From the NCBI RefSeq assembly GCF_000333035.1, contig NZ_BANU01000025.1:1-64000 (forward strand): DNA of 64,000 nt, written 5' to 3'. The translations under genes and the position numbers were made by a program. Below are positions 10,749-18,280 of the stretch, piece by piece (position 1 is the stretch's first letter; every line of letters begins with the position of its first letter). This DNA is from Gordonia sihwensis NBRC 108236 (GTDB lineage: Bacteria; Actinomycetota; Actinomycetes; Mycobacteriales; Mycobacteriaceae). Below the pieces are notes generated by a model, which worked only from the letters and a program-made list of their open reading frames with translations, ran no database searches and had not been told where the DNA came from.

Positions 10749-11915
10749 ATGGCTGACACCGACATCCGGGAGATCGACACCGGCACGCCCCCCACCCGAT
10801 TCGCGCGAGGCTGGCACTGCATCGGCCTGGTGGACGAGTACAACGACGGCGAGACCCACTCGCTGGAGATCTTCGGTACCAAGCTGGTGGTGTGGGCCGA
10901 CAGCAAGGGCGACATCCACACTCTGGACGCCTACTGCCGCCATATGGGCGCCGACCTGTCCATGGGCACCGTCAAGGGCGACAACGTGGCGTGCCCGTTC
11001 CACGGATGGCAGTGGAACGGCAAGGGACGTTGCGCCGAGGTGCCCTACGCGAAGCGGCACCCGAAGCTGGCCAAGACCCGTACGTGGCCGACGATGATCC
11101 GCAACGGCCAGGTCTTCGTCTACAACGATCCCGAGGGCAACCCGCCGCCGGAGGACGTCATCATTCCCGAACTCGCCGAGTTCGGCACCGACGAGTGGAC
11201 CGGGTGGACCTGGAACAAGCTCGTGATCGAGGGCTCCAACTGCCGCGAGATCATCGACAACGTGGTCGACATGGCGCACTTCTTCTACGTGCACTACGCG
11301 CTGCCGGACTACTTCAAGAACGTCTTCGAAGGTGAGACCGCGGCGCAATACATGAACAGCCACGGCCGCCCCGACGTCGGCATCTCGACCGCCTACGGCG
11401 ACACCCGCCTGGAGTCGATCGCCGCGTATTACGGCCCGTCTTACATGCTGAACCCGATGGTGCAGTACTACGGCAAGTACTCGGTCGAGACGATTCTGAC
11501 CAACTGCCACTACCCCATCGACTCGAACTCGTTCGTCCTCATGTTCGGCGTCATGGCGAAGATCCCGCAGGGGCTCTCGCCCGAGCAGACCGACGGCATG
11601 GTCAAGACGATCACCAAGGGCGTCGAAGTCGGGTTCATGCAGGACGTCGCGATCTGGAAGCGCAAGACCCGCATCGACAATCCGCTGCTGGTGGAGGAGG
11701 ACGGACCCGTTTACCAGCTGCGACGCTGGTACGAGCAGTTCTACGTGGACGTCGCCGACGTCACCGAGGAGATGACGGGCCGCTTCGAGTACGAGATCGA
11801 CACCGCCAAGGCTCAGGAGACCTGGAACAAGGAAGTCCAGGAGAACCTGCGGATCCAGGCCGAGAAGGAGGCCGCCGAGGCCGAGGCCAACGATTCCGAG
11901 GGCGCGTCGGTCTGA
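10749..11915 (+). CDS. kshA: 3-ketosteroid 9-alpha-hydroxylase oxygenase subunit KshA
   Basis: A 388-residue Rieske oxygenase. The Rieske cluster ligands are Cys63-x-His65 (YCRHMGADL) and Cys82-xx-His85 (CPFHGWQW). The mononuclear iron ligands are in VVDMAHFFYVH (Asp174, His177, His182). KshA with the reductase KshB hydroxylates C9 of 3-ketosteroids; with KstD this opens ring B. ATG 10749 follows GAGGAGG and gives the family length; an upstream in-frame ATG at 10686 lies inside the operator block. The C-terminus carries an acidic Glu/Ala-rich tail. No kshB is present in the window. Confidence 0.94.
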   Translation: MADTDIREIDTGTPPTRFARGWHCIGLVDEYNDGETHSLEIFGTKLVVWADSKGDIHTLDAYCRHMGADLSMGTVKGDNVACPFHGWQWNGKGRCAEVPYAKRHPKLAKTRTWPTMIRNGQVFVYNDPEGNPPPEDVIIPELAEFGTDEWTGWTWNKLVIEGSNCREIIDNVVDMAHFFYVHYALPDYFKNVFEGETAAQYMNSHGRPDVGISTAYGDTRLESIAAYYGPSYMLNPMVQYYGKYSVETILTNCHYPIDSNSFVLMFGVMAKIPQGLSPEQTDGMVKTITKGVEVGFMQDVAIWKRKTRIDNPLLVEEDGPVYQLRRWYEQFYVDVADVTEEMTGRFEYEIDTAKAQETWNKEVQENLRIQAEKEAAEAEANDSEGASV

Positions 11916-12298
11916 TGACTCGCGCCGACGAGCGGGCCGCGGTCCCCGGCTGGGCGAAGGCCCCGCAGTGGGCCGGCGATCCCGAGCGCGTCGCCGCGAT
12001 CGCCGACGCCACCGCCCGGGACCGCAAGCACTACCTCACCGGCGGCATGACGGACATCGAGTGCCGCACATGCCACGCACACGTGATGGTGAAGAAGACC
12101 AGCGCGCACCACACCAGCGTCCAGTGGAACGACGACGCGCTGGCCCGGTGCTCGCAGATCTCCGAGATCCGGGCCTCGGGCGGCAATGCCGCACTGCTGC
12201 CCACGTGCCCGCGGCTGTCGGCGAGCATCGATCACGGGGTCGCCGAGGGCATCATCCCGAGCGAGTCCCCGGAAGAGGATCCCGACGGCTACTGGTGA
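11915..12298 (+). CDS. Small conserved protein downstream of kshA
   Basis: A 127-residue soluble protein whose ATG overlaps the kshA stop by one base (TGATG), so it is translationally coupled. It has five cysteines, including a CRTCH pair near residue 50 and two later single cysteines (ARCSQ, TCPR), plus several histidines, which hints at metal binding. Mycobacteria have a small uncharacterised gene (Rv3527) in the same place after kshA, and this is probably its counterpart, judged from position and size. Function unknown. Confidence 0.75.
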   Translation: MTRADERAAVPGWAKAPQWAGDPERVAAIADATARDRKHYLTGGMTDIECRTCHAHVMVKKTSAHHTSVQWNDDALARCSQISEIRASGGNAALLPTCPRLSASIDHGVAEGIIPSESPEEDPDGYW

Positions 12299-12317
12299 GG
12301 TCGGTCTCCCCACAGCC

Positions 12318-12354
12318 ACGCCGCCGATTCTGCTCTGAGCAGAGTCGGCGGCGT
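12318..12354. promoter_or_regulatory. 37-bp palindrome: PopR-type box and possible terminator
   Basis: An 18-bp arm on each side with one mismatch, centred at 12336. The core TTCTGCTCTGAGCAGAG (12328-12344) fits the TTCTGCC-N3-GGCAGAA operator that I recall for Streptomyces PopR, and it lies upstream of a PopR/ClgR-like gene. The whole could also form a strong terminator hairpin for the kshA operon, although no T-run follows. Confidence 0.55.
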
Positions 12355-12384
12355 CATCTTCGCCGCCTGGCCTAATTTGGAGTC

Positions 12385-12699
12385 ATGGGAGTCGTCGCGA
12401 TCGTCCGCACACCATTGCTCCGGGAAGCGCTCGGAGAACATCTGCGCAGCCTTCGGCTCCGGCGGGGCGAACGTCTCGCCGACACCGCCGCCCGCGCCGG
12501 AGTGTCGGTGCAGTATCTGTCGGAGATCGAGCGTGGACGAAAGGATCCCTCCAGTGAGATGATCGCCGCCGTGGTCGGCGCCCTGGACACCACATTGGGC
12601 GACGTGACCGTAGCGGTCGGCGAGCATCTCCGCGAGACGCAGCCGACCGCGACGGCCCCGGCGCCGTCGCGTCCGACCGCGCTGGCCTGCGCGGCCTGA
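12385..12699 (+). CDS. XRE-family regulator, PopR/ClgR-like
   Basis: A 104-residue protein with a helix-turn-helix at about residues 16-70; ADTAARAGVSVQYLSEIERG is typical of the ClgR/PopR group of Clp-protease regulators. It ends in ALACAA. Streptomyces ClgR and PopR also end in Ala-Ala, and ClpP removes them through that end. The gene converges on the clpP pair, with 2 bp between the stop codons. A shared palindrome upstream of both promoters suggests it controls itself and the clpP operon, as PopR controls clpP3-clpP4. Whether it acts as activator or repressor is not visible. Confidence 0.8.
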   Translation: MGVVAIVRTPLLREALGEHLRSLRLRRGERLADTAARAGVSVQYLSEIERGRKDPSSEMIAAVVGALDTTLGDVTVAVGEHLRETQPTATAPAPSRPTALACAA

Positions 12700-12701
12700 G
12701 G

Positions 12702-13289
12702 TCACCGCTCGTCGACCACTTGATCGATCAACCCGTAGCCGACGGCGTCGGCGGCGGTGAACACCCGCGTGTGATCGGTGTCGGCGCGCAGTTCCGCCTC
12801 GTCGTGCCCGGTATGGCGCGCCAGGATTCGCTCCATCTGCGATCGCACGCGCACCAGTTCGTCGGCCTGGATGATCAAGTCGGGGATCGTGCCGCGTCCC
12901 TCCGCCGCAGGCTGATGCAGCACCAGCCTCGAATGCGGCGTCGCGGACCGCTTGCCCGGCGCCCCGGCCGCGAGGAGCACCGCTCCCACCGACACCGCCT
13001 GCCCCACGCACGTCGTGGCCACCGGCGGCCGGATGTACTGCATGGTGTCGTAGATCGCGAGCATCGCCGCCGGGTCGCCGCCTTCGCAGTTGATGTACAG
13101 CTCGATATCCCGGTCGGGGTTGTCGGCTTCGAGGTAGATCAACTGCGCGACGAGGGCGTTCGCGACGCCCGCGTCGATCGGAGTGCCGAGATAGACGATC
13201 CGGCTCGCGAGCAGATGCGAGTAGACGTCGGTGAACCGTTCGCCGGCGGGCGTCCGCTCGACGACGTTCGGGATCGGGTAGGAGCTCAT
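12702..13289 (-). CDS. clpP: ClpP-like serine protease subunit (second gene of pair)
   Basis: A 195-residue ClpP-fold protein. The predicted triad is Ser100 (VGQAVSVGA), His125 (VLHQP) and Asp172 (DTDHTRVFTAADA). The usual substrate-channel motif is altered to INCEGGDPAAM. ATG 13289 overlaps the stop of the upstream clpP as ATGA, which fixes the start. Paired clpP genes assemble into mixed tetradecamers in actinobacteria. The divergent motifs and the nearby PopR-like regulator suggest a clpP3/clpP4-type accessory pair rather than the housekeeping clpP1P2. Confidence 0.88.
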   Translation of the reverse strand: MSSYPIPNVVERTPAGERFTDVYSHLLASRIVYLGTPIDAGVANALVAQLIYLEADNPDRDIELYINCEGGDPAAMLAIYDTMQYIRPPVATTCVGQAVSVGAVLLAAGAPGKRSATPHSRLVLHQPAAEGRGTIPDLIIQADELVRVRSQMERILARHTGHDEAELRADTDHTRVFTAADAVGYGLIDQVVDER

Positions 13290-13909
13290 CGCGCAGCCTT
13301 CCCCGTGAGGCCGAAACCGGTCCGATCGGCGTGCGGGACCACGTCCGTAAAGTTCCCGACCACCTCGTCGACGAAACCGTAGTCGCGTGCCTGCTCCGCA
13401 CTGAACCACCGATCGCGGATCGAGTCCTCGAAGATCTGTTCCAGCGGGCGGCCGGTGTCCTCGGCGATCAGGCCCAGGACCGTGTCCCGCGTGTACCGCA
13501 GGTCGTCGGCCTGCAACTCCACATCGGCAGCGGTTCCGCCGATACCCGCCGACCCCTGGTGCATGAGGATGCGAGCGTGCGGCATGGCCCGGCGTTTGCC
13601 CCGGGCCCCCGCCGACAACAGGAACTGTCCCGCGCTGCAGGCGATTCCGAGAGCCAGGGTCGAGACATCGCACGGCACCACGTTCATCACGTCCCGGATC
13701 GCGAGCATCGCCGGAACCGACCCGCCGGGTGAGTGGATCCAGAGCGAGATGTCGGCGCTGTCGTCGGCCGCGGCCAGGGAGAGCATCTGCGTCGCGAGAA
13801 GGGTGCCGTTGTCGTCGTCCAACTGGCCGTCGAGTACCACGACCCGCCGCCGATACAGGTCTTGGCGATCGTCGCGGGTGAAGTGTTGGGATTCATCGGG
13901 TTTCGTCAT
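13286..13909 (-). CDS. clpP: ClpP-like serine protease subunit (first gene of pair)
   Basis: A 207-residue ClpP-fold protein with IHSPGGSVPAM and a predicted triad of Ser92 (GIACSAG), His117 (LMHQGSAG) and Asp166 (SIRDRWFSAEQA). It has no leader peptide comparable to the processed propeptides of mycobacterial ClpP1/P2. ATG 13909 was preferred to an in-frame upstream codon at 13927. It is the first gene of a two-gene operon with a PopR-type palindrome 56 bp upstream. A ClpC ATPase partner is encoded at 47986-50526, though not adjacent. Confidence 0.88.
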   Translation of the reverse strand: MTKPDESQHFTRDDRQDLYRRRVVVLDGQLDDDNGTLLATQMLSLAAADDSADISLWIHSPGGSVPAMLAIRDVMNVVPCDVSTLALGIACSAGQFLLSAGARGKRRAMPHARILMHQGSAGIGGTAADVELQADDLRYTRDTVLGLIAEDTGRPLEQIFEDSIRDRWFSAEQARDYGFVDEVVGNFTDVVPHADRTGFGLTGKAAR

Positions 13910-13949
13910 GGCACCAGCGTGCGTCACCGCCGATCGCCGGTGCTCGCGG

Positions 13950-13981
13950 ATCTGCCTGCAGCCGATCTGCCGTCAGCAGAG
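13950..13981 (-). promoter_or_regulatory. PopR-type operator upstream of the clpP pair
   Basis: ATCTGCCGTCAGCAGAG (13965-13981) fits TTCTGCC-N3-GGCAGAA at 12 of 14 fixed positions and shares TCTGC-N5-GCAGA with the palindrome upstream of the regulator at 12385. A weaker half-matching copy (TCTGCCTGCAGCC) abuts it at 13951-13963. It lies 56 bp upstream of the first clpP ATG. Confidence 0.55.
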
Positions 13982-13988
13982 ACTGACC

Positions 13989-15419
13989 TCAGTTCACGCA
14001 GGGGACGCCACTGCTGCTCGACAACGAGGTCCCGGAATCCGGCGGTGGGGCGTCAGAGACCGTGGCCGTCGCGGGATCGGTACTCGCACCGGTCTCGGAC
14101 CGATCCGGGGAACTTTGATCGGGTGAACTCTGGTCCGTCGACGACGGCTCCACACTCGACGTGATGGGCGCGGGCGTCGGCTTCACGCCGAACGCCTTCT
14201 GCACCCGAGACCGGATAACGGCCGGGTCGACGATGTTCACGTCCTGCCCGTCGAACGTGTCGTAGCGGACCACGGGAAGTGTCGTGAACGTGATGCGCTG
14301 GTCGGAGACCGACCCCATCTGCTGAATCCAGTCGACGAGGTTCCAGCCGTCGGAGAGGACCACATTTCGCTGGGCGACGTCGACGAGTGCGTTCACCTTG
14401 TCGATGCTTGTGAAGGTTCCTGCGTCGCGGAGCTGGTTGAGGACCGACAACATGAACGCCTGCTGCCGGTGCGTCCGATCGAGGTCGCCGTTGTCGAGTC
14501 CGTGACGCTGCCGGACGAACGCGAGCGACTGCTTGCCGTCGAGCGTCTGCTCGCCCGCCTTGAACTTCGCGCCCGAATAGCTGTCGGACACGGCGTGATT
14601 CAGGCAGACCTTGACGCCGCCCAGTGCTTTGGCGACATCGTAGAAACCGAACAGGCTGACCTCGGCGAACCTGTCGATGGGCACCCCGGTCAGGTTCCGA
14701 ACGGTCTTGATCGTCTCGGCGCGACCGGCCTCGCGGCCACGCGTCTCGAGTTCCTGCGGGTCGGTCACGCCCTCCTTCTGGAGTTCGTCCTCCGTAATGG
14801 CCTTCTTCCGGCCGTACGCCTCTTTGATCTTCGCCTCCGGCACGTCGACGTCGTCCATTCGGACCAGGTCGTCTCGCGGGATCGAGAACGCGACGATGTT
14901 CTTCCTGTCCGCGGGGATGTGGACCAGGATCATCGTGTTCGTGTTGTAGCCGCCGTTGCTGCTGTCGCCCGCGTGCAGTTGCTTGAGGATGCCGTCGGGC
15001 AGGTCCTGTCCGTTCAGATCCTTTCGGGTGTCCAATCCCATCAGCAGAATGTTCTCGCCGCCGCCGGAAGAATGCGGCGCATCGGCCCCGAGCGCGTTCG
15101 ACATGGTGAAGCCGTCGACGAGGTGATGGGTCTCGGCCCACACCAATCCCGAGATCGCGACTGCTCCACACGACACCACTGCGACACCCGTGCGGGCGAG
15201 CCACAGAAGGCTCGTGGACCGACCGCCGCGAGGCTTCGCAGTGACTCTGCGCGTACGGGAGCTCGACAGGTCCGGCGCGGACGAAGTCATCGAGCGGGGA
15301 CGACTCCGTCGCGACTCGGTGACGTGCCACTGCTGCACATGTTGCCCCGCAGCGATCCGTTGCCGGACGACGTCGCCGGCGGTGGGCCGCCCCGCCGGGT
15401 CTCGTGGTACGCGCCGCAC
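13989..15419 (-). CDS. LytR-CpsA-Psr (LCP) family cell-wall glycopolymer transferase
   Basis: A 476-residue membrane-anchored protein with a basic cytoplasmic N-terminus, one transmembrane segment at about 75-95 (LARTGVAVVSCGAVAISGLV) and an extracellular LCP domain. The domain shows ILLMGLDTRKD, NTNTMILVHIPADRK, SIPRDDLV and DLDRTHRQQAF, with the conserved Arg/Asp phosphate-binding residues. A low-complexity Ser/Thr/Asp tail follows. LCP enzymes attach arabinogalactan or other glycopolymers to peptidoglycan in this order. The GTG at 15419 is taken as the start; ATG 15290 is an alternative that keeps the membrane segment. Confidence 0.86.
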   Translation of the reverse strand: MRRVPRDPAGRPTAGDVVRQRIAAGQHVQQWHVTESRRSRPRSMTSSAPDLSSSRTRRVTAKPRGGRSTSLLWLARTGVAVVSCGAVAISGLVWAETHHLVDGFTMSNALGADAPHSSGGGENILLMGLDTRKDLNGQDLPDGILKQLHAGDSSNGGYNTNTMILVHIPADRKNIVAFSIPRDDLVRMDDVDVPEAKIKEAYGRKKAITEDELQKEGVTDPQELETRGREAGRAETIKTVRNLTGVPIDRFAEVSLFGFYDVAKALGGVKVCLNHAVSDSYSGAKFKAGEQTLDGKQSLAFVRQRHGLDNGDLDRTHRQQAFMLSVLNQLRDAGTFTSIDKVNALVDVAQRNVVLSDGWNLVDWIQQMGSVSDQRITFTTLPVVRYDTFDGQDVNIVDPAVIRSRVQKAFGVKPTPAPITSSVEPSSTDQSSPDQSSPDRSETGASTDPATATVSDAPPPDSGTSLSSSSGVPCVN

Positions 15420-15587
15420 GACTATTTCCCTTCACCAGATCGCACCTGGCGGATCCATGGCGCGACACCCCAGTGTCCGCACGGAACCTTGGGGTTTCCT
15501 TATTTCGACATCCGGGCGCGCGAAGCACTCAAATATTCCCTGGCACAGGCATTAGACGGATCAGTTGGCACCTGCGACGATAGGCGG

Positions 15588-16348
15588 GTGCCCGTGAGTG
15601 AGCTGACCGTCTCCTCGGCACTGACCACCTGGAACGTCGACGCGCTGTCGACCCTGCCGGCCTGTGTCTGCGCCGTCGCGTATCTATTACTCGCGCGCGG
15701 CACTCGAGTGGGTATCGGCACCCGGATCGCCTTCGTGACCGGGTGCGCGATCTGGTGGCTCGCGACTAACAGCTTCACCGCCGTCTACGGCGAGGTGCTG
15801 TTCTGGGTCCGCTCTCTCACATTCGTTCTGCTCACTGTCGTCACAGGTTTCCTGCTCGCGGCGGGGCGACCGGTGACGGTGATCGCATCTCATCGTCGAG
15901 CCGGCAGGACTCTGATGCGGATCGGCCGCACCCGCATCGTTCGCGTCCTCCTATCGCCGCTCGCGACGTCGGCACTGATGCTCGTGACGCCCTGGCTGCT
16001 GTTCTTGACCCGTGGTACGCCGCCACCCTCGACATTCCCGCGGTGGACCGCGCGACGCAGACTTTTCTGGTCCTGGCCGGCTCGATCTACTTCTATGCGC
16101 GACTCCAGGTGGACCCGGTGCCGCGGCATCGGCACGCAGGACTGTCGTTGCTGACGTTGCTGATCGCCGCCGGGGAGACCCTCGGCGACGGCGTCCTCGG
16201 CGTGATCCTGTGGCAGGGCGGCGTGCTCGGCGCGGTCGCTCAGCAGGCGATGCAACGAAATTGGGGACCGCCGGCATCCGCCGTCGCCACCGACCGCCCG
16301 TGGTTCCTCGACGACCCCGAACTCAGCGAGCGGTTCCGCAGGCGCTGA
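15588..16348 (+). pseudogene. CtaG-like cytochrome c oxidase assembly protein, frameshifted
   Basis: Two reading frames together encode one membrane protein of about 253 residues. The first part runs from GTG 15588 (or 15594) to TPWLLFLT; the frame is then lost at the CCC of 16009-16011, where one extra C would restore TPWYAATLDIP. The second part continues with FLVLAGSIYFYARLQVDPVP and NWGPP, typical of the caa3_CtaG family that helps copper delivery to cytochrome oxidase. A single-base deletion in a C-run explains the break. It may be a true pseudogene or a sequencing error; the rest of the frame is undamaged. Confidence 0.75.
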
Positions 16349-16458
16349 ACCGCTCGCGAGAACCGCCTACCTGCGGTGGACACCGAGGCGCTGATCGACA
16401 ACGATCGAAGGTGACGTCCATTTCAGCGACAGCCACCGCGAACGAAAGCGAGACCGTC

Positions 16459-17255
16459 ATGCCCTCCTATTCCGCCGCGCCCGGCGCCCCGATCTGGTTC
16501 GACTTGATGACCAGCGACGTCGACCGCGCCTCCGACTTCTACGGCACGCTGTTCGGCTGGTCGATCGAGGAGCCGTCCCCCGATTTCGGCGGCTACCGCA
16601 ACTTCACCGCCGGCGGGTCGCGCGTCGCCGGCCTGATGCCCATGACCGGCTCCGACAACGGGCCCACGAACGTCTGGTCGGTGTACTTCCGCAGCGACGA
16701 CGCCGGTGCCACCACCGACTCGGTGACCGCGGCGGGCGGCAGCGTGGTCGTGCCGCCGATGCCGGTCGGCGACATGGGAACCATGGCCGTGTATCTCGAT
16801 CCGGCGGGCGGCGCGTTCGGCGTCTGGCAGCCCGGCACGCACCCCGGCTTCGTGCGACGCGGCGAGCCCGGCACACCGTACTGGTTCGACGAGATGTCGA
16901 TGGACTACGCCGCGTCATCGGCGTTCTACCCGCGGGTATTCGACTGGAACTGGAGGAGATCGGCGGCGGCTCAGACGGGCCGGGTCGCTACGCGCAGGTG
17001 ATGGTGACCGGCGGCGACGGCCGCGAAGGCACCGCCGGGATCATGGACGCGGCCGGGATGCTCGGCGACGGGCACCCGTCGTTCTGGCAGGTGTACATCA
17101 CCGTCGACGACGTCCCCGCCACGCTCGCCGCTGTCGGGAGGCTGGGCGGCGAGATCCTGATGCCCGCCGATGACACGCCGTACGGCGTCCTCGCCTCGTT
17201 CAAGGACCCGATGGGCGCAGCCATCTGCGTCGCGACCCCGCCCCCCGGGATGTGA
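16459..17255 (+). pseudogene. VOC/glyoxalase-family two-domain protein, frameshifted
   Basis: Two frames encode a protein of about 265 residues with two VOC (glyoxalase/bleomycin resistance) domains. The first begins at ATG 16459 with PIWFDLMTSDVDRASDFYG. The second domain starts at GTPYWFDEMSMDYAASSAFY and breaks at FDW near 16947. One extra G there (TGGGAACTGG) gives FDWELEEIGGG and joins it to the frame that continues through YAQVMVTGGDG to the stop at 17255. The family resembles the mycobacterial Cfp30B group. As with the gene before it, a one-base homopolymer deletion accounts for the damage. Confidence 0.78.
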
Positions 17256-17303
17256 CTCACGATCCGTTGCGGACCGAGTGTCGCCGCCGATAGCGTCCCA
17301 GAC

Positions 17304-18161
17304 ATGGCGAAGGACTCTCTGCGACCCGACTGGACTCAGCACGGGGCGGCGTGGGCTGAACAGGACGCGATCTTCGATGCGATCTTCGCTCCGGCCACCC
17401 GAGCGCTCGTGGAAGCCGCCGACCTGACCGGCTCCGTCCTCGATGTGGGATGCGGCGGAGGCACGCTCCTGGAGGCGGCGGTCGCCGCAGGCACGGATGC
17501 CGTCGGCGTCGACATCTCGCCCGCGATGGTCGACGCAGCGAACCGTCGGGTTCCCGGCGCACGGGCTGTGGTCGCCGACGCGCAGACCGCGGATCTGCGC
17601 GGGCTCATCGGCGACCGCGGCTTCGACCGCATCGTGTCGCGATTCGGCGTGATGTTCTTCGACCGTCCGGTCGAAGCGTTCGAGAACATCCGCCGAGCGG
17701 CGGTGCCGGACGGTCGACTCGCGTTCATCTGCTGGCAGGAGGGCTCAAGCAACCGGATCTTCAGTCTCGGCACCAAGACACTCGTCTCCGCGCTCGACGA
17801 GCCGCCGGAACGTCCGGCGCCGGGCACACCGGGCCCGCTGGCCTTCGCCGACCGCGACTACCTCCGATCGATTCTCGACGGTTCCGGTTGGTCGGAGATC
17901 TCCATCGACCCCTTCACATTCGAGAGCGACTACTCGACTCCCGACGGCGCGGGCGGTCGCACGGACGGGGTCGAAGAACGTCTCGCCGTCATCCTCGCCA
18001 CCAGCAGCGGACAACTCGTCTCCGACCGAGTCCGCGGCACGCTCGGCGAGGCGGGCTGGGCCGAACTCCTCGACCGCGTCCGGGCCGATCTGCGCGCCAA
18101 CCTCGTCGACGGTGCGGTGAAGCACCCGAATCACTGCTGGCTGGTGACGGCCGCCGCCTGA
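17304..18161 (+). CDS. Class I SAM-dependent methyltransferase
   Basis: A 285-residue Rossmann-fold methyltransferase. The SAM-binding motif I is VLDVGCGGGTLLE (about residues 46-58), followed by AVGVDISPAM and VVADAQTADL. FDRIVSRFGVMFFDRPVEAFENI is the motif IV-V region usual in ubiquinone/menaquinone-type (UbiE-like) enzymes. The substrate is unknown. It is monocistronic and ends about 40 bp before the first KstR box of the kstD promoter, so it is probably not part of that regulon. Confidence 0.85.
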   Translation: MAKDSLRPDWTQHGAAWAEQDAIFDAIFAPATRALVEAADLTGSVLDVGCGGGTLLEAAVAAGTDAVGVDISPAMVDAANRRVPGARAVVADAQTADLRGLIGDRGFDRIVSRFGVMFFDRPVEAFENIRRAAVPDGRLAFICWQEGSSNRIFSLGTKTLVSALDEPPERPAPGTPGPLAFADRDYLRSILDGSGWSEISIDPFTFESDYSTPDGAGGRTDGVEERLAVILATSSGQLVSDRVRGTLGEAGWAELLDRVRADLRANLVDGAVKHPNHCWLVTAAA

Positions 18162-18198
18162 GTCACGGCCACCGTCAGTCTCGAGCCGCCCTTTCAGT

Positions 18199-18239
18199 GC
18201 GAACGTGTTCTAGTTTAGGCTGTTCTGCAACACGTTCTA
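18199..18239 (+). promoter_or_regulatory. Two KstR-type operators upstream of kstD
   Basis: GCGAACGTGTTCTA (18199-18212) and TGCAACACGTTCTA (18226-18239) are matches to the KstR palindrome, 27 bp apart from start to start. The second ends 41 bp before the kstD start codon. Confidence 0.82.
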
Positions 18240-18280
18240 CTTTGGCGCGATGAGCGCAGCATGCAGACGAAGGGCAGGAA

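Noticed and set aside
14469..15587. A long rightward frame opposite the LCP gene running into the CtaG-like gene
   Set aside because: Only the part from about 15588 has membrane-protein sequence. The rest is antisense to the LCP domain, and its apparent fusion is accidental.
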